Assembly: GCF_023721715.1 (NCBI RefSeq)
Contig: NZ_JAMDLG010000001.1
Coordinates: 124,001-188,000 of the forward strand
Length of the DNA: 64,000 nucleotides
Source: Parasegetibacter sp. NRK P23
Lineage (GTDB): Bacteria; Bacteroidota; Bacteroidia; Chitinophagales; Chitinophagaceae
Direction of reading: 5' to 3'
Every line of letters begins with the position of its first letter. Positions within the stretch are counted from its first letter, which is position 1. The position numbers and the translations under genes are program-made. A model generated the notes under the pieces. That model searched no databases, had not been told where the DNA came from, and saw nothing but the letters and a program-made list of their open reading frames with translations. This document shows positions 17,870 through 27,678 of the stretch, piece by piece.

Positions 17870-20467
17870 ATGAACCTCAACAATTTTACCATCAAGGCAC
17901 AGGAAATACTCCAGAAAGCGCAGCAACTCGCATTCGGGTACGGCAATGTGAACATTGAAACCGACCACTTGTTGCTGGCTTTGTTGAAAGAGGAGGATTC
18001 GCCTGTAGAATACTTATTGAAAAAGAACAACGTGAACACCACGTTTGTTGCCACTAAACTGGAAGAAGCCGTCAACAAATTACCGAAGGCCTCCGGCACT
18101 GATCCTGCACAAAGTATTAGTCGTGACGCGAACAATGTGTTATTACGTGCCGGTACCGTGCTGAAAACATTTGGTGATGAATTCGTGAGCCCGGAGCACA
18201 TCCTGCTCGCGTTGGTGCAAGGCAACGACAATACCTCCAAATTGCTGAAAGATGCGGGCCTGACGGAAAAAGGACTTATTGCCGCCATCAAGGACCTCAA
18301 AAAAGGAGATACGGTACAGTCCGCTACCCAAACCACACAATTCAACGCCCTGAACAAATACGCGCGCAACCTCAACGAGATGGCGCGCCAGGGCAAGCTG
18401 GACCCGGTGATCGGCAGGGATGAAGAGATTCGCAGAACACTGCATATTCTTTCCCGCAGGTCTAAGAATAATCCAATACTGGTAGGTGAGCCCGGTGTGG
18501 GTAAGACTGCCATCGCGGAAGGACTTGCCATGCGTATCATGAATGGCGATGTGCCGGAGAACCTGAAATCGAAAATAATCTTCGCGCTGGATATGGGGCA
18601 ACTCATTGCGGGCGCTAAATATAAAGGTGAGTTTGAAGAGCGGTTGAAAGGAGTGGTGAAGGAAGTGAGTACCAGTGAGGGTGAGATCATTCTTTTCATT
18701 GATGAAATTCATACCCTGGTAGGTGCAGGTGGGGGAGATGGCGCTATGGACGCTGCCAATATCCTGAAACCTGCGCTTGCCCGGGGTGAATTGAGGGCGA
18801 TAGGTGCCACCACCCTGAACGAATACCAGAAATATTTTGAGAAAGATAAAGCCCTGGAACGCCGTTTCCAGAAAGTGATGATTGAAGAGCCCGGGGTGGA
18901 AGACGCCATCTCTATTCTGCGCGGCATCAAGGACAAATATGAAACGCACCACCATGTGCGCATCAAAGACGAAGCTATCATCGCCGCGGTGGAACTTTCA
19001 CACCGGTACATTACCGATCGTTTTCTTCCCGACAAGGCGATTGACCTGATCGATGAAAGCGCCGCGAAACTTCGCCTGGAAATGAATTCGATGCCAGAAG
19101 AATTGGATAAGCTGGAAAGGCAGATTCGTCAACTGGAGATTGAAAGAGAAGCCATCAAGCGGGAAAATGATGAAGATAAACTGAAAGAACTCGCCGTAGA
19201 GATCGGTAACCTTTCCGTTGAACGGGATACGCTGAAAGCCAAATGGCAACAGGAAAAAGAACTGGTGGAGAAAGTGCAGAACGGAAAAGCGGAGATTGAG
19301 CAACTGAAACTTGCCGCGGAGAAAGCCGAACGGGAAGGCGATTATGGAAAAGTGGCCGAGATCCGATACGGAAAGATAAAAGAGAAAGAAAAGGATATTG
19401 AAGAAACCTCGAAAGAACTTTCCGCGATCAGCGAAAATTCCCGTCTGATGAAAGAAGAAGTGGATGCGGAAGATATCGCGGAGAATGTGGCCAAGGCAAC
19501 CGGAATTCCTGTTTCCAAAATGATGCAGAGCGAGCGCGAGAAATTGCTTCACCTGGAAGAAGAACTGCATAAAAGAGTGGTTGGGCAGGAAGAAGCGATC
19601 ACCGCCGTTGCGGATGCCATCAGGAGAAGTCGTGCCGGATTGCAGGACCCGCGCAAACCGATCGGTTCATTCATCTTCCTCGGCACAACCGGTGTAGGTA
19701 AAACCGAACTGGCCAAAGCCCTGGCGGAATACCTCTTCGACGATGAGCAGATGATGACCCGTATCGACATGAGTGAATACCAGGAAAAACATACCGTGAG
19801 CCGCCTCGTGGGCGCACCTCCGGGATACGTGGGTTACGATGAAGGTGGGCAACTCACAGAAGCCGTGCGCAGGAAACCCTACAGTGTGGTATTGCTGGAC
19901 GAAATTGAAAAAGCGCACCCCGATGTATGGAACGTATTGCTACAGGTGCTGGATGATGGTCGCTTAACAGACAACAAAGGACGTGTGGTGAATTTCAGGA
20001 ACACGATCATCATCATGACCACCAACATGGGTAGTCACCTCATCCAGGAAGCGTTTGAACACATTACGGAAGAGAACCATGAAGAGGTGGTGGATAAAAC
20101 GAAGAACGACGTGATGGGCCTGCTGAAGCAAACTGTCCGTCCGGAGTTCCTCAACCGTGTGGACGAGATCATTATGTTCCAGCCGTTACTGAAGAAACAG
20201 ATCCGCGGCGTGATACGCATCCAGCTCAACCAGTTGCAGGACCTCGTGGCGCAAAGTGGTATCCAGCTTTCATTCAGCGATTACCTGGTGGATTTTCTTT
20301 CCGAAAACGGATTCGATCCGCAATACGGCGCGCGTCCTTTGAAGCGACTGATCCAGAAGGAAATCGTGAACACGCTGAGCAAGAAGATCCTGGCAGGCGA
20401 AGTGGATAAAACGAAACCGGTATTGGTAGATGTGTTTGATAACGTGGTAGTGTTCCGGAATGAGTAG
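17870..20467 (+). CDS. clpB: ATP-dependent disaggregase ClpB
   Basis: Heat-shock AAA+ unfoldase that rescues aggregated proteins with DnaK/DnaJ/GrpE; cytoplasmic hexamer. It is 865 residues, the normal full length. Order: Clp N domain (about 1-145), first AAA+ module with Walker A GEPGVGKT at 206-213, the M-domain coiled coil (about 400-525), the second AAA+ module with Walker A GTTGVGKT at 605-612, and the C-terminal D2-small domain. The internal coiled coil separates it from ClpA and ClpC. A strong terminator follows 27 bases after the stop. Confidence 0.98.
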   Translation: MNLNNFTIKAQEILQKAQQLAFGYGNVNIETDHLLLALLKEEDSPVEYLLKKNNVNTTFVATKLEEAVNKLPKASGTDPAQSISRDANNVLLRAGTVLKTFGDEFVSPEHILLALVQGNDNTSKLLKDAGLTEKGLIAAIKDLKKGDTVQSATQTTQFNALNKYARNLNEMARQGKLDPVIGRDEEIRRTLHILSRRSKNNPILVGEPGVGKTAIAEGLAMRIMNGDVPENLKSKIIFALDMGQLIAGAKYKGEFEERLKGVVKEVSTSEGEIILFIDEIHTLVGAGGGDGAMDAANILKPALARGELRAIGATTLNEYQKYFEKDKALERRFQKVMIEEPGVEDAISILRGIKDKYETHHHVRIKDEAIIAAVELSHRYITDRFLPDKAIDLIDESAAKLRLEMNSMPEELDKLERQIRQLEIEREAIKRENDEDKLKELAVEIGNLSVERDTLKAKWQQEKELVEKVQNGKAEIEQLKLAAEKAEREGDYGKVAEIRYGKIKEKEKDIEETSKELSAISENSRLMKEEVDAEDIAENVAKATGIPVSKMMQSEREKLLHLEEELHKRVVGQEEAITAVADAIRRSRAGLQDPRKPIGSFIFLGTTGVGKTELAKALAEYLFDDEQMMTRIDMSEYQEKHTVSRLVGAPPGYVGYDEGGQLTEAVRRKPYSVVLLDEIEKAHPDVWNVLLQVLDDGRLTDNKGRVVNFRNTIIIMTTNMGSHLIQEAFEHITEENHEEVVDKTKNDVMGLLKQTVRPEFLNRVDEIIMFQPLLKKQIRGVIRIQLNQLQDLVAQSGIQLSFSDYLVDFLSENGFDPQYGARPLKRLIQKEIVNTLSKKILAGEVDKTKPVLVDVFDNVVVFRNE

Positions 20468-20494
20468 GTATGCAAGGCTGATATCAATAATAAG

Positions 20495-20519
20495 GGTAGT
20501 CGAAAGACTACCTTTTTTT
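20495..20519 (+). terminator. Rho-independent terminator of clpB
   Basis: Perfect 7-bp stem GGTAGTC (20495-20501) / GACTACC (20506-20512) with a GAAA tetraloop, followed by seven T residues. Confidence 0.92.
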
Positions 20520-20588
20520 GCGCTAAAACGTAGTCTGCTGTATGCTGGGTTCCGCTGGTGAAGTGTTTTTCTTCGAGATGTGTGAGTT

Positions 20589-20602
20589 AAAACACTGTTT
20601 TC
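20589..20602 (+). repeat. Palindromic repeat copy 1 upstream of RAYT
   Basis: AAAAC-ACT-GTTTT plus C. It differs from copy 2 at 20746-20760 by one base within the shared 14 bases (ACT against ACG in the loop). It could form a small hairpin. Confidence 0.45.
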
Positions 20603-20745
20603 GTATTGCTTTTCTATGAAAGTCAGGATTGGTGAGGGGTTGATGAAGTTTGTTGGGAGGAGAGGGTGGTTAGGGGATGGATACCCGGTGCCACCGACGT
20701 TGTTTTCTGGGGAGGAATACCGTTGTTTACACGTGCAGTTAGGAG

Positions 20746-20760
20746 GAAAACACGGTTTTC
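20746..20760 (+). repeat. Palindromic repeat copy 2 upstream of RAYT
   Basis: GAAAAC-ACG-GTTTTC: a perfect 6-bp inverted repeat with a 3-base loop, 31 bases before the RAYT ATG. Paired with the similar copy 157 bases upstream, it is a candidate recognition hairpin for the adjacent single-strand transposase. Confidence 0.45.
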
Positions 20761-20790
20761 TTTGCAGTAATTCCTCTGGAACTTTGTGAC

Positions 20791-21354
20791 ATGAAATTTG
20801 AAGTAAACAACATATACCACGTATACAACCGTGGAAATAACAAACGGCGGATATTTTATTCGCATAGTAATTATTTGTTTTTCATGCAGAAAATGAAAGT
20901 GATGTTAACGCCTGTTTGCGATATACTTGCATGGTGTCTTATGCCCAATCACTTTCATATCCTGATATATGTATCTCCTGAATCTGTAAAAATGATAAAG
21001 CATCCAATGGAGATTCAAAAATTATCCTGGATGTTGGGGAAGCTTCTTAGTGCTTACGCCCAGGCAATCAATCGGAAGGAGGGATTTGTAGGTAATCTTT
21101 TCCAGCAGGGAACAAGAAGGAAGTGTGTTTTAGAAAAAGAGAATAACAATGATGCCTTTGCTGATGATCCTACATATTTATGGAATGTGTTTCAATACAT
21201 TCATAACAATCCTGTTGAGGCGGGATTGGTTGATACAATGGAAGATTGGGCGTATTCTTCTGTTAATGAATACCTCTTGAGTTCGGATGATACAATATGT
21301 AATACTTCACTAGCATGTACTTTAATGCCAACTGAAGAAAGTCAGATGTTTTAA
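20791..21354 (+). CDS. REP-associated tyrosine transposase (Y1, IS200-like)
   Basis: A 187-residue HUH-superfamily single-strand nuclease of the TnpA_REP (RAYT) group. It starts with NNIYHVYNRGNNK, typical of the family. The metal-binding HUH motif is H54-F-H56 in MPNHFHIL, and the catalytic tyrosine is Y89 in LLSAYAQAINR, followed by the GNLFQQGTRRK region. It looks full length. Codon use is more AT-rich than in clpB or the neighbouring glycosidase, consistent with acquisition. Unlike classical IS200, RAYTs usually do not move themselves but spread palindromic REP elements. Its stop lies 4 bases from that of the convergent glycosidase gene. Confidence 0.88.
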   Translation: MKFEVNNIYHVYNRGNNKRRIFYSHSNYLFFMQKMKVMLTPVCDILAWCLMPNHFHILIYVSPESVKMIKHPMEIQKLSWMLGKLLSAYAQAINRKEGFVGNLFQQGTRRKCVLEKENNNDAFADDPTYLWNVFQYIHNNPVEAGLVDTMEDWAYSSVNEYLLSSDDTICNTSLACTLMPTEESQMF

Positions 21355-21358
21355 TTCA

Positions 21359-24007
21359 TCACGAAAACCGCTCCAGCAACCGCGCCACCAGTGCTGTCCA
21401 TCCTGTTTGGTGACTGGCTCCTGCACCGCGGCCATTATCACCGTGGAAATATTCGTAAAAAAGAATGTAATCCCGGAAATGCGGGTCCTGCTGGAATTTT
21501 TGCGCATCGCCGAAAACCGGTCTTTTCCCCTTATCGTCTTTCCGGAAGATATTGATGAGGCGGTTGGCGATACGTTCGGCCACTTTCCCAAGGTGCATGT
21601 ATTCACCCGAACCGGTTGGGAACTCTACGGTAAAGTCATCTCCGTAATAAAGGTGAAAGCGTTGCAGGCTTTCAATCAGCAGGAAATTCACCGGGAACCA
21701 GATCGGGCCGCGCCAGTTGCTGTTACCCCCGAACATGTCGGAATCACTTTCGGCAGGGGTGTATTGTACGCTGTAATCAACGCCATTCACTTGCAAGCGA
21801 TAGGGATCTTTTTCGTAAATCCTGGACAAGGCACGAATCCCAAATTCAGAGAGGAATTCATTTTCATCCAGCATTCGTTTGAGGATGCTCTTCAGTTGGT
21901 CGCCCCACACCAGGGAAACGAGGTGTTTACCGCCACGACCTTGTTTTCTCCACTCGCTGATCAGTCTGCCGAGTTCAGGCCTGTGTTTTACCAGCCATTC
22001 CACCCGTTCCTCAAAGGCCGGGAATCTTTCAAAATATTTATCTTCAAAAACTTCAACCGCAAAAAGTGGAATCAAGCCTACCATAGATCGAACCTTTAGT
22101 TTGATCTGGTTGCCATCGGGCATTAAGAGCGCGTCGTAATAGAATTTGTCTTCCGGGTCCCAGAGGTTCTGCCGGTCACCGATATGCGCCATGGCATCGG
22201 CAATATAAAGGAAATGTTCAAAGAATTTAATGGACATATCGAAGTACACCGGGTTATGGTTGCCCAGTTCCAGCGATATCTGCAGCATGTTCAGGCAGTA
22301 CATGGCCATCCATCCGGTGGCATCACTTTGTTGGAGTTGTCCGCCACTGGAAAGCACCGCGCTGCGGTCGAATAAACCGATATTATCAAGGCCAAGGAAT
22401 CCGCCCTGAAAGATGTTTTTATTCTGCGAGTCTTTACGGTTCACCCACCAGTTGAAATTCATGCAGAGTTTATGGAAAATCTTTTCGAGGAACACATAGT
22501 CCTGCGAACCATTGTATACATACTCCAACTTAAACACGCGCATGGCCGCCCAGGCATGGACCGGCGGATTTACATCGCTGAAATTCCATTCGTATGCGGG
22601 CAACTGTCCATTGGGGTGCATGTACGATTCTCGGGTAAGCAGCAGCAGTTGTTCTTTCGCGAAAGCCGCGTCCACCATTGCAAGCGGGATACAGTGAAAC
22701 GCGAGGTCCCATGCCGCGTACCAGGGATATTCCCATTTGTCGGGCATCGAAATAATATGGCCGTTGTACAGATGCGGCCAGTCGTGGTTCCTGCTTTTCG
22801 GGTGCCGGTGGTACATTTCTCCGGAACCGGGTTTGGGGCCGTTCATCCATTGCGCGATATCGTAATGGTAGAACTGTTTGCTCCAGAGGAGGCCAGCCAG
22901 TGCCTGGCGATGGATGCGTTTATCGTCGATGGATTTCAGGGATTGCTGAAGCCCTTCATAAAAAACATCCGCTTCATTTTTCCGTTGGTTGAAAAGCGCG
23001 ATGAACTGGTCCTGGGTGCGGCAAATTTCTCCTTTCGTAAGTTGAAAGTAAAACTCCTTATAACTTCTTCCGGGAATGGTAACGGGATACCATATTCCCA
23101 TTTTCGTCCCCTTCTTCTCATCATTCACGGCGGTAGTATCCTGTTGTATGAGGAACCGCTGAATGCCGTCTTTATAGCAGCAGCCTGGACTTGGTTCTTT
23201 ATTCAGCGTGGCGGGATCGGTTTCGTTCTCACAAAAAAGCTGGTTGCCGGCAACAGGGGAGTAGAAGCGCCAATGCCCCAAATCGGGATGGTACAACTGG
23301 GCGATCTGGTCTGAGACGGCTTTGATGGTAGGCTTTTCAGCGGAAGCATCTGCCTGCCAGGTGTTCCTGAACCAAACCTGGGGGATAAGGTGAACATTCG
23401 CTTTCCTGTTGTGGCGGTTGGTGAGCCTGATGCGGATGGCTATGTTGTCGGGGTTGAACTTGGCGTATTCCACCTCCATGTCAATGTATTCGTCTTTATC
23501 AAATACACCCAGTTCATGCAATTCTATTTCGGGATCGCGACGACCGCGGTGGCTGTTTTCCCGGTAAAGCTGGTCGTAAGGGAATGGCTTCAGTGGATAT
23601 TTGTAGAGGAAGCGCATGTAGGAGTGGGAAGGCGTATTATCGAGGTAATAATACAATTCTTTTACATCTTCCCCGTGATTGCCCTCCGGTCCGGTAAGGC
23701 CAAAAAGCCTTTCTTTCAGAACAGCATCTTTGCCGTTCCAGATGGCGGGTGCAAAGCACAACAGTTGCTGGTCATCACTAAAACCACCCAATCCGTCTTC
23801 TCCCCATCGGTAGGTGTATTTGTGGGCGATACTGTGGTGACAGAACCCCCACGCGTCACCCGTGGTACTGTAATCTTCCCGCACGGTACTCCATTGCCTT
23901 TCAGAAAGGTAGGGCCCCCATTGGAGCCAGTTGCGCGCATTGGAGTAATGTTCCTTTAGTCGTTGTTTTTCTGCATTCGCCAAATCATCCATGGTAACTA
24001 GCTTCAT
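21359..24007 (-). CDS. GH63-like (MGH1-type) glucosidase
   Basis: A large 882-residue glycoside hydrolase with an (alpha/alpha)6-barrel of the GH63/mannosylglycerate-hydrolase-like group. Signs are the long aromatic N-terminal domain (ERQWSTVREDYSTTGDAWGF), the barrel start YPWYAAWDLAFHCIPLAMVD at about 445-465, and the C-terminal NWRGPIWFPVNFLLIESL region that carries the likely base. Acidic residues are present in both regions. No signal peptide is seen, so it is probably cytoplasmic. No transporter or sugar regulator is adjacent, so the substrate (alpha-glucoside or an osmolyte glycoside) is open. Confidence 0.8.
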   Translation of the reverse strand: MKLVTMDDLANAEKQRLKEHYSNARNWLQWGPYLSERQWSTVREDYSTTGDAWGFCHHSIAHKYTYRWGEDGLGGFSDDQQLLCFAPAIWNGKDAVLKERLFGLTGPEGNHGEDVKELYYYLDNTPSHSYMRFLYKYPLKPFPYDQLYRENSHRGRRDPEIELHELGVFDKDEYIDMEVEYAKFNPDNIAIRIRLTNRHNRKANVHLIPQVWFRNTWQADASAEKPTIKAVSDQIAQLYHPDLGHWRFYSPVAGNQLFCENETDPATLNKEPSPGCCYKDGIQRFLIQQDTTAVNDEKKGTKMGIWYPVTIPGRSYKEFYFQLTKGEICRTQDQFIALFNQRKNEADVFYEGLQQSLKSIDDKRIHRQALAGLLWSKQFYHYDIAQWMNGPKPGSGEMYHRHPKSRNHDWPHLYNGHIISMPDKWEYPWYAAWDLAFHCIPLAMVDAAFAKEQLLLLTRESYMHPNGQLPAYEWNFSDVNPPVHAWAAMRVFKLEYVYNGSQDYVFLEKIFHKLCMNFNWWVNRKDSQNKNIFQGGFLGLDNIGLFDRSAVLSSGGQLQQSDATGWMAMYCLNMLQISLELGNHNPVYFDMSIKFFEHFLYIADAMAHIGDRQNLWDPEDKFYYDALLMPDGNQIKLKVRSMVGLIPLFAVEVFEDKYFERFPAFEERVEWLVKHRPELGRLISEWRKQGRGGKHLVSLVWGDQLKSILKRMLDENEFLSEFGIRALSRIYEKDPYRLQVNGVDYSVQYTPAESDSDMFGGNSNWRGPIWFPVNFLLIESLQRFHLYYGDDFTVEFPTGSGEYMHLGKVAERIANRLINIFRKDDKGKRPVFGDAQKFQQDPHFRDYILFYEYFHGDNGRGAGASHQTGWTALVARLLERFS

Positions 24008-24102
24008 TTCCAGCTACAAGCTACAAAAAATACCTGAAAAGCCGGTGCAACAAAGGGAATACTCCTAACTTGCGCATATGTTTTATTAAATGAATATGTG
24101 TT

Positions 24103-24480
24103 ATGAAGACCTGGCTCAATACAGAAGAATTAGGTACAATGTTGCTATGCCTTGCTGGAATCTGGTACATGAATACAGGCATAGCCTGGTATTGGTGGCT
24201 ATTACTTTTCTTCTCCCCCGACATCAGTATGCTGGGGTACCTGGGAGGAAATAAAATCGGAGCGTTTATGTATAACCTGTTTCACCACAAGGGCGTGGCC
24301 TGTGTTTTGATTGGCGCAGGAATAGGACTGGAGAAAGATATTGTCGTTATAACCGGACTTTTACTGATCGCACACAGCGCTTTCGACAGAATGATGGGGT
24401 ATGGCCTGAAAATGAACGAAGGGTTCAAGCATACCCATCTTGGCATATTGCCCGGAGGGAATAAAAAGAGGGCAGTGTAG
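24103..24480 (+). CDS. DUF4260-family membrane protein
   Basis: A 125-residue integral membrane protein with about four hydrophobic segments. It has the family features FFSPDISMLGYLGG and FDRMMGYGLKMNEGFKHTHLG. The function of this family is unknown. It stands alone, divergent from the glycosidase and convergent with tRNA-Cys. Confidence 0.8.
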   Translation: MKTWLNTEELGTMLLCLAGIWYMNTGIAWYWWLLLFFSPDISMLGYLGGNKIGAFMYNLFHHKGVACVLIGAGIGLEKDIVVITGLLLIAHSAFDRMMGYGLKMNEGFKHTHLGILPGGNKKRAV

Positions 24481-24518
24481 ACACACCGCCCGACTCTACG
24501 TTTGTTTGCCAAAATAAA

Positions 24519-24592
24519 TGGCAGTTACGGGTGGATTCGAACCACCGTATGAGGATTTGCAGGCCTCTGCCTTGCCGCTCGGCCACGTAACT
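24519..24592 (-). tRNA. tRNA-Cys (anticodon GCA)
   Basis: All arms fold by eye. The 7-bp acceptor stem starts AGTTACG. The D arm is a 3-bp stem (GCC/GGC) with a nine-base loop. The anticodon loop CTGCAAA gives GCA, and the T arm GGTGG/CCACC has loop TTCGAAT. The discriminator is G and CCA is encoded, for 74 bases. The top anticodon-stem pair (31-39) is a C-U mismatch. It begins 6 bases after the stop of the small secreted-protein gene on the same strand and may share its transcript. Confidence 0.93.
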
Positions 24593-24598
24593 CAGGTG

Positions 24599-24901
24599 CT
24601 ATTTTTTCCTGCGGAGAAAAACCTCGATCTCTGTTCCCGCTTTCTTCCGGTTTACAACCAATGTTTCATATTCCGGGTGCGCAAAAGTGATCGTATATGG
24701 TCCACCGGAATAAGTCCTGATTGAGAATGTTCCATTTCTACCTGTCAGGTCCTCCTCTTCACCTTCCTTCAGATAGGAGTGGATATAAGGAAGCGGCTTT
24801 TTGGTGTCGGCCTCATATACCTTGCCCTGAAGTACGATGGGAGGCTGCGCCGTATAAAGCTGGCTGATGGTAAATAATATGGTCAGAAGGTGAGATAGCA
24901 T
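24599..24901 (-). CDS. Small exported CarboxypepD_reg-like protein
   Basis: A 100-residue protein with a signal peptide (about 1-18) and a single beta-sandwich of the carboxypeptidase regulatory-like type. The marks are LQGKVYEADTKKPLPYIHSYLKEG, then DLTGRNGTFSI and a final strand pair. In Bacteroidota this fold is usually the N-terminal part of TonB-dependent receptors; here it is alone. An almost ideal promoter with a palindrome in its spacer lies just upstream, so expression is probably tightly controlled. It is directly followed by tRNA-Cys. Confidence 0.75.
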   Translation of the reverse strand: MLSHLLTILFTISQLYTAQPPIVLQGKVYEADTKKPLPYIHSYLKEGEEEDLTGRNGTFSIRTYSGGPYTITFAHPEYETLVVNRKKAGTEIEVFLRRKK

Positions 24902-24917
24902 TTGTTTTATTTCCCTA

Positions 24918-24948
24918 CAAATATAGTAGACTTTATTTAGTCTACAAA
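24918..24948 (-). promoter_or_regulatory. Bacteroidota promoter with palindromic operator in the spacer
   Basis: On the minus strand, -33 TTTG (complement of 24945-24948) is followed after exactly 19 bases by TATATTTG (complement of 24918-24925), a full match to TTTG-N19-TAnnTTTG. A perfect inverted repeat, GTAGACT and AGTCTAC separated by six bases, occupies 24926-24945 and so fills the spacer and touches the -33 element. A further half-site TAGACTT lies at 24954-24960 (plus-strand reading). A dimeric repressor bound here would block polymerase. Confidence 0.75.
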
Positions 24949-24966
24949 AATTATAGACTTATTTTT

Positions 24967-25003
24967 AAAAATATATCCGGACAGTGAATATGCCCGGATA
25001 TAT
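24967..25003 (-). terminator. Terminator of valS
   Basis: A 10-bp perfect stem is formed by 24994-25003 and 24971-24980 (ATATATCCGG arms) with a 13-base loop. It is followed on the minus strand by a short T run. It starts 16 bases after the valS stop. Confidence 0.7.
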
Positions 25004-25019
25004 ATAATGTGATTGGTTT

Positions 25020-27644
25020 TTAAAGCACGTTGAGTCCTTCTACTATTGCTTTGATCTTCTCTTCCGCGTCTCTTTTTTTCTTTCGCTCCACTTCCACCAC
25101 TTCTGGTTTTGCGTTTTGAACGAACCGTTCGTTGGAGAGTTTTTTCTCCACGGTATCCAGGAAACCTTTATAATAAGCGAGGTCCTTTTCCAGTTGTGCT
25201 TTCTGCGCAACTTTATCCACTTCCTTATTCGACTCCATGTAGAATTTATCCTTGCCGCAAACAATGGTGACTGCTCCCGCGATGGCCGCGTCGGCAAAAG
25301 AGATGGCTTCCGCATTCACCTGCCTGGCGAGAATGGATTGAACGGATTCATACTGAACAGGAGTGGCAGATTCTATCGTGATGCGGATGGTTTCTTTGGG
25401 TTTCAGTTGTTGCTTATTGCGTGCATCCCTGATGGTGGTGATCACTTCTTTCAGCAATGCGCCGCTTTGAAGCACAGCCTGATCCGCATTTTCCGGCGAC
25501 TTCAGTTGTTTAACAGTAAGGTCTTCGCCTGCGGTTCTTTCCTTTAACTGGTGGAAAATTTCTTCTGTAACGAAGGGCATAAAAGGATGCAGCAACTGCA
25601 TGAGTTCTTCGAAATAGCGCAAGGTAGCCTCATAAGCCCCTTTATCTATCGGTTGTTCGAAACCGGGTTTAATCCATTCCAGGTACCAGCTGCAGAAATC
25701 ATCCCATATCAGCGAATAAACTGTTTTAAGCGCTTCGCTGAGGCGGAACTGTTCAAATAGTTGTTCCAATTCGGTTCTTACCTCACGTAGTCTGTTTCCG
25801 AACCACTCAATCGCGAAGGTATTGTCTGCATTGGGCGCGTCCTCCTGGCGTCCTTCCCACATCTTCACCAGTTTCAGGGCGTTCCATACTTTATTGTTGA
25901 AATTACGTCCCTGCTCTACAGTGCTTTCATCGAACAGGAGATCGTTCCCGGCGGGAGAGGAAATGAGGATACCAAACCGCACCGCATCGGCTCCGAAATC
26001 ATCGATCATTTTAAGAAGATCGGGGCTGTTGCCGAGACTCTTACTCATTTTACGACCCTGCTTGTCGCGAACAATACCGGTAAAGTACACCTGCCTGAAA
26101 GGAATCTCTTTTTGGTATTCGAGTCCGGCCATGATCATCCTGGCCACCCAAAAGAAAATGATCTCGGGAGCGGTCACCAATGTATTGGTTGGGTAGTAAT
26201 ATTTTACTTCAGGATTGCCGGGATTACTCAGTCCATCAAATACTTCAAACGGCCAGAGCCAGGAAGAGAACCAGGTGTCCAGACAATCTTCATCCTGTAA
26301 AATAGGAGATGAGGCGGATTCGGGGAATTTGATGCTGAATTTATCGCGGGCCTCCTGCTCGGTTGCGGCCACCACGTAGTTGCCGTTTTCATCGTACCAG
26401 GCGGGGATGCGGTGTCCCCACCATAACTGCCGGCTGATGCACCAGTCCTTGATGTTCTCCATCCAATGCCTGTACAGGTTTTTGAACTTGGCCGGGATGA
26501 AGGCTATCTGGTCGTTCATCACCACCTGCAGGGCTTTTTCAGCCAGCGGCGCCATCTTTACCCACCATTGTAAACTGAGTCTCGGTTCAACCACGGCGTC
26601 ACTTCTTTCGCTGTAGCCCACCTGGTTGGTGTAGTCTTTTATTTCGAGGAGGAAACCTTTTTCCTGAAGGTCCTTCACAATTTGTTTGCGTACATCGAAG
26701 CGGTCCATGCCAATGTACAATTGCGCGGCCTCGCTGAAGGTGCCGTCGTCGTTCATGATGTCGATCACTTCCAGGTTGTGCTTTTGTCCCAGTTGGTAAT
26801 CGTTCATGTCGTGTGCAGGAGTAACTTTCAACGCGCCGGTTCCGAACTCCTTATCTACATATTCATCGAAAATGATGGGTATTTTCCTTCCGATCAGCGG
26901 CACTATGGCAAATTTTCCTTTCAAATGTGCGTAACGCTCATCTTCAGGGTGAACACAAATGGCGGTATCGCCGAGGATGGTTTCGGGACGAACTGTAGCG
27001 ATCACTACCGCATCATCTGTTCCCTCAATGGCATACCGCAGGTGGTAAAATTTGCTCTGTGTTTCTTTAAAGATCACTTCTTCATCACTGAGCGCCGTTT
27101 TTGCTTTCGGGTCCCAGTTGATCATCCTTTTGCCGCGGTAGATCAATCCTTTTTCATAGAGGTCCACGAAAACATTGATCACACTTTTGTAATAGTCTTC
27201 ATCCATGGTAAAGTTCACGCGGTTCCAATCCAGACTGCAGCCCATTTTCCGGAGTTGCTGAAGGATGATGCCGCCGTATTCTTCTTTCCATGCCCAGGCA
27301 TGTTCCAGGAACTGCGCCCTGCTCATGCTGCTTTTCGCGATGCCTTTTTCGCGCAGCATACCTACTACCTTGGCTTCGGTGGCAATGGAGGCATGGTCGG
27401 TACCGGGAACCCAGCACACATTTTTTCCCATCATCCTTGCTCTTCTGGCGAGGATGTCCTGGATGGAGTTGTTCAGGAGGTGCCCCATGTGCAGTACCCC
27501 GGTCACATTGGGTGGGGGGATCACAATCGTGTAAGGCTCCCTTTCATCAGGGGTGCTGTTAAAATATTGCTGATCCATCCAATGTTGGTACCACCTGGCT
27601 TCCACATCGGAAGGCGTAAAATTTTTGGTCAGTTCCGTTGCCAT
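25020..27644 (-). CDS. valS: Valyl-tRNA synthetase
   Basis: Class I aminoacyl-tRNA synthetase charging tRNA-Val, cytoplasmic, 874 residues (usual length). Seen: the HIGH-type motif in PPPNVTGVLHMGHLLNNS, the CP1 editing domain (TVRPETILGDTAICVHPED), the KMSKS motif in GRKMSKSLGN, the anticodon-binding domain and the C-terminal coiled coil (about 800-874) that binds the tRNA elbow. A -33/-7 promoter lies just upstream and a hairpin terminator downstream, so it is a single-gene unit. Confidence 0.98.
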   Translation of the reverse strand: MATELTKNFTPSDVEARWYQHWMDQQYFNSTPDEREPYTIVIPPPNVTGVLHMGHLLNNSIQDILARRARMMGKNVCWVPGTDHASIATEAKVVGMLREKGIAKSSMSRAQFLEHAWAWKEEYGGIILQQLRKMGCSLDWNRVNFTMDEDYYKSVINVFVDLYEKGLIYRGKRMINWDPKAKTALSDEEVIFKETQSKFYHLRYAIEGTDDAVVIATVRPETILGDTAICVHPEDERYAHLKGKFAIVPLIGRKIPIIFDEYVDKEFGTGALKVTPAHDMNDYQLGQKHNLEVIDIMNDDGTFSEAAQLYIGMDRFDVRKQIVKDLQEKGFLLEIKDYTNQVGYSERSDAVVEPRLSLQWWVKMAPLAEKALQVVMNDQIAFIPAKFKNLYRHWMENIKDWCISRQLWWGHRIPAWYDENGNYVVAATEQEARDKFSIKFPESASSPILQDEDCLDTWFSSWLWPFEVFDGLSNPGNPEVKYYYPTNTLVTAPEIIFFWVARMIMAGLEYQKEIPFRQVYFTGIVRDKQGRKMSKSLGNSPDLLKMIDDFGADAVRFGILISSPAGNDLLFDESTVEQGRNFNNKVWNALKLVKMWEGRQEDAPNADNTFAIEWFGNRLREVRTELEQLFEQFRLSEALKTVYSLIWDDFCSWYLEWIKPGFEQPIDKGAYEATLRYFEELMQLLHPFMPFVTEEIFHQLKERTAGEDLTVKQLKSPENADQAVLQSGALLKEVITTIRDARNKQQLKPKETIRITIESATPVQYESVQSILARQVNAEAISFADAAIAGAVTIVCGKDKFYMESNKEVDKVAQKAQLEKDLAYYKGFLDTVEKKLSNERFVQNAKPEVVEVERKKKRDAEEKIKAIVEGLNVL

Positions 27645-27678
27645 AAATGCTGCTGTTCAGTTTATTGTATCAGGGCAG

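Larger units (their letters stand above)
20520..20790. other. Non-coding stretch upstream of the RAYT gene
   Basis: About 270 bases with no convincing gene on either strand. It contains two copies of a short AT-rich palindrome (listed separately) and G-rich sequence around 20636-20690. It may be the target or scar region of the adjacent REP-associated transposase. Confidence 0.5.

Noticed and set aside
20520-21360. Complete IS200/IS605 insertion sequence
   Set aside because: The protein is of the RAYT type. No tnpB gene and no paired left/right end hairpins flanking the gene are seen.
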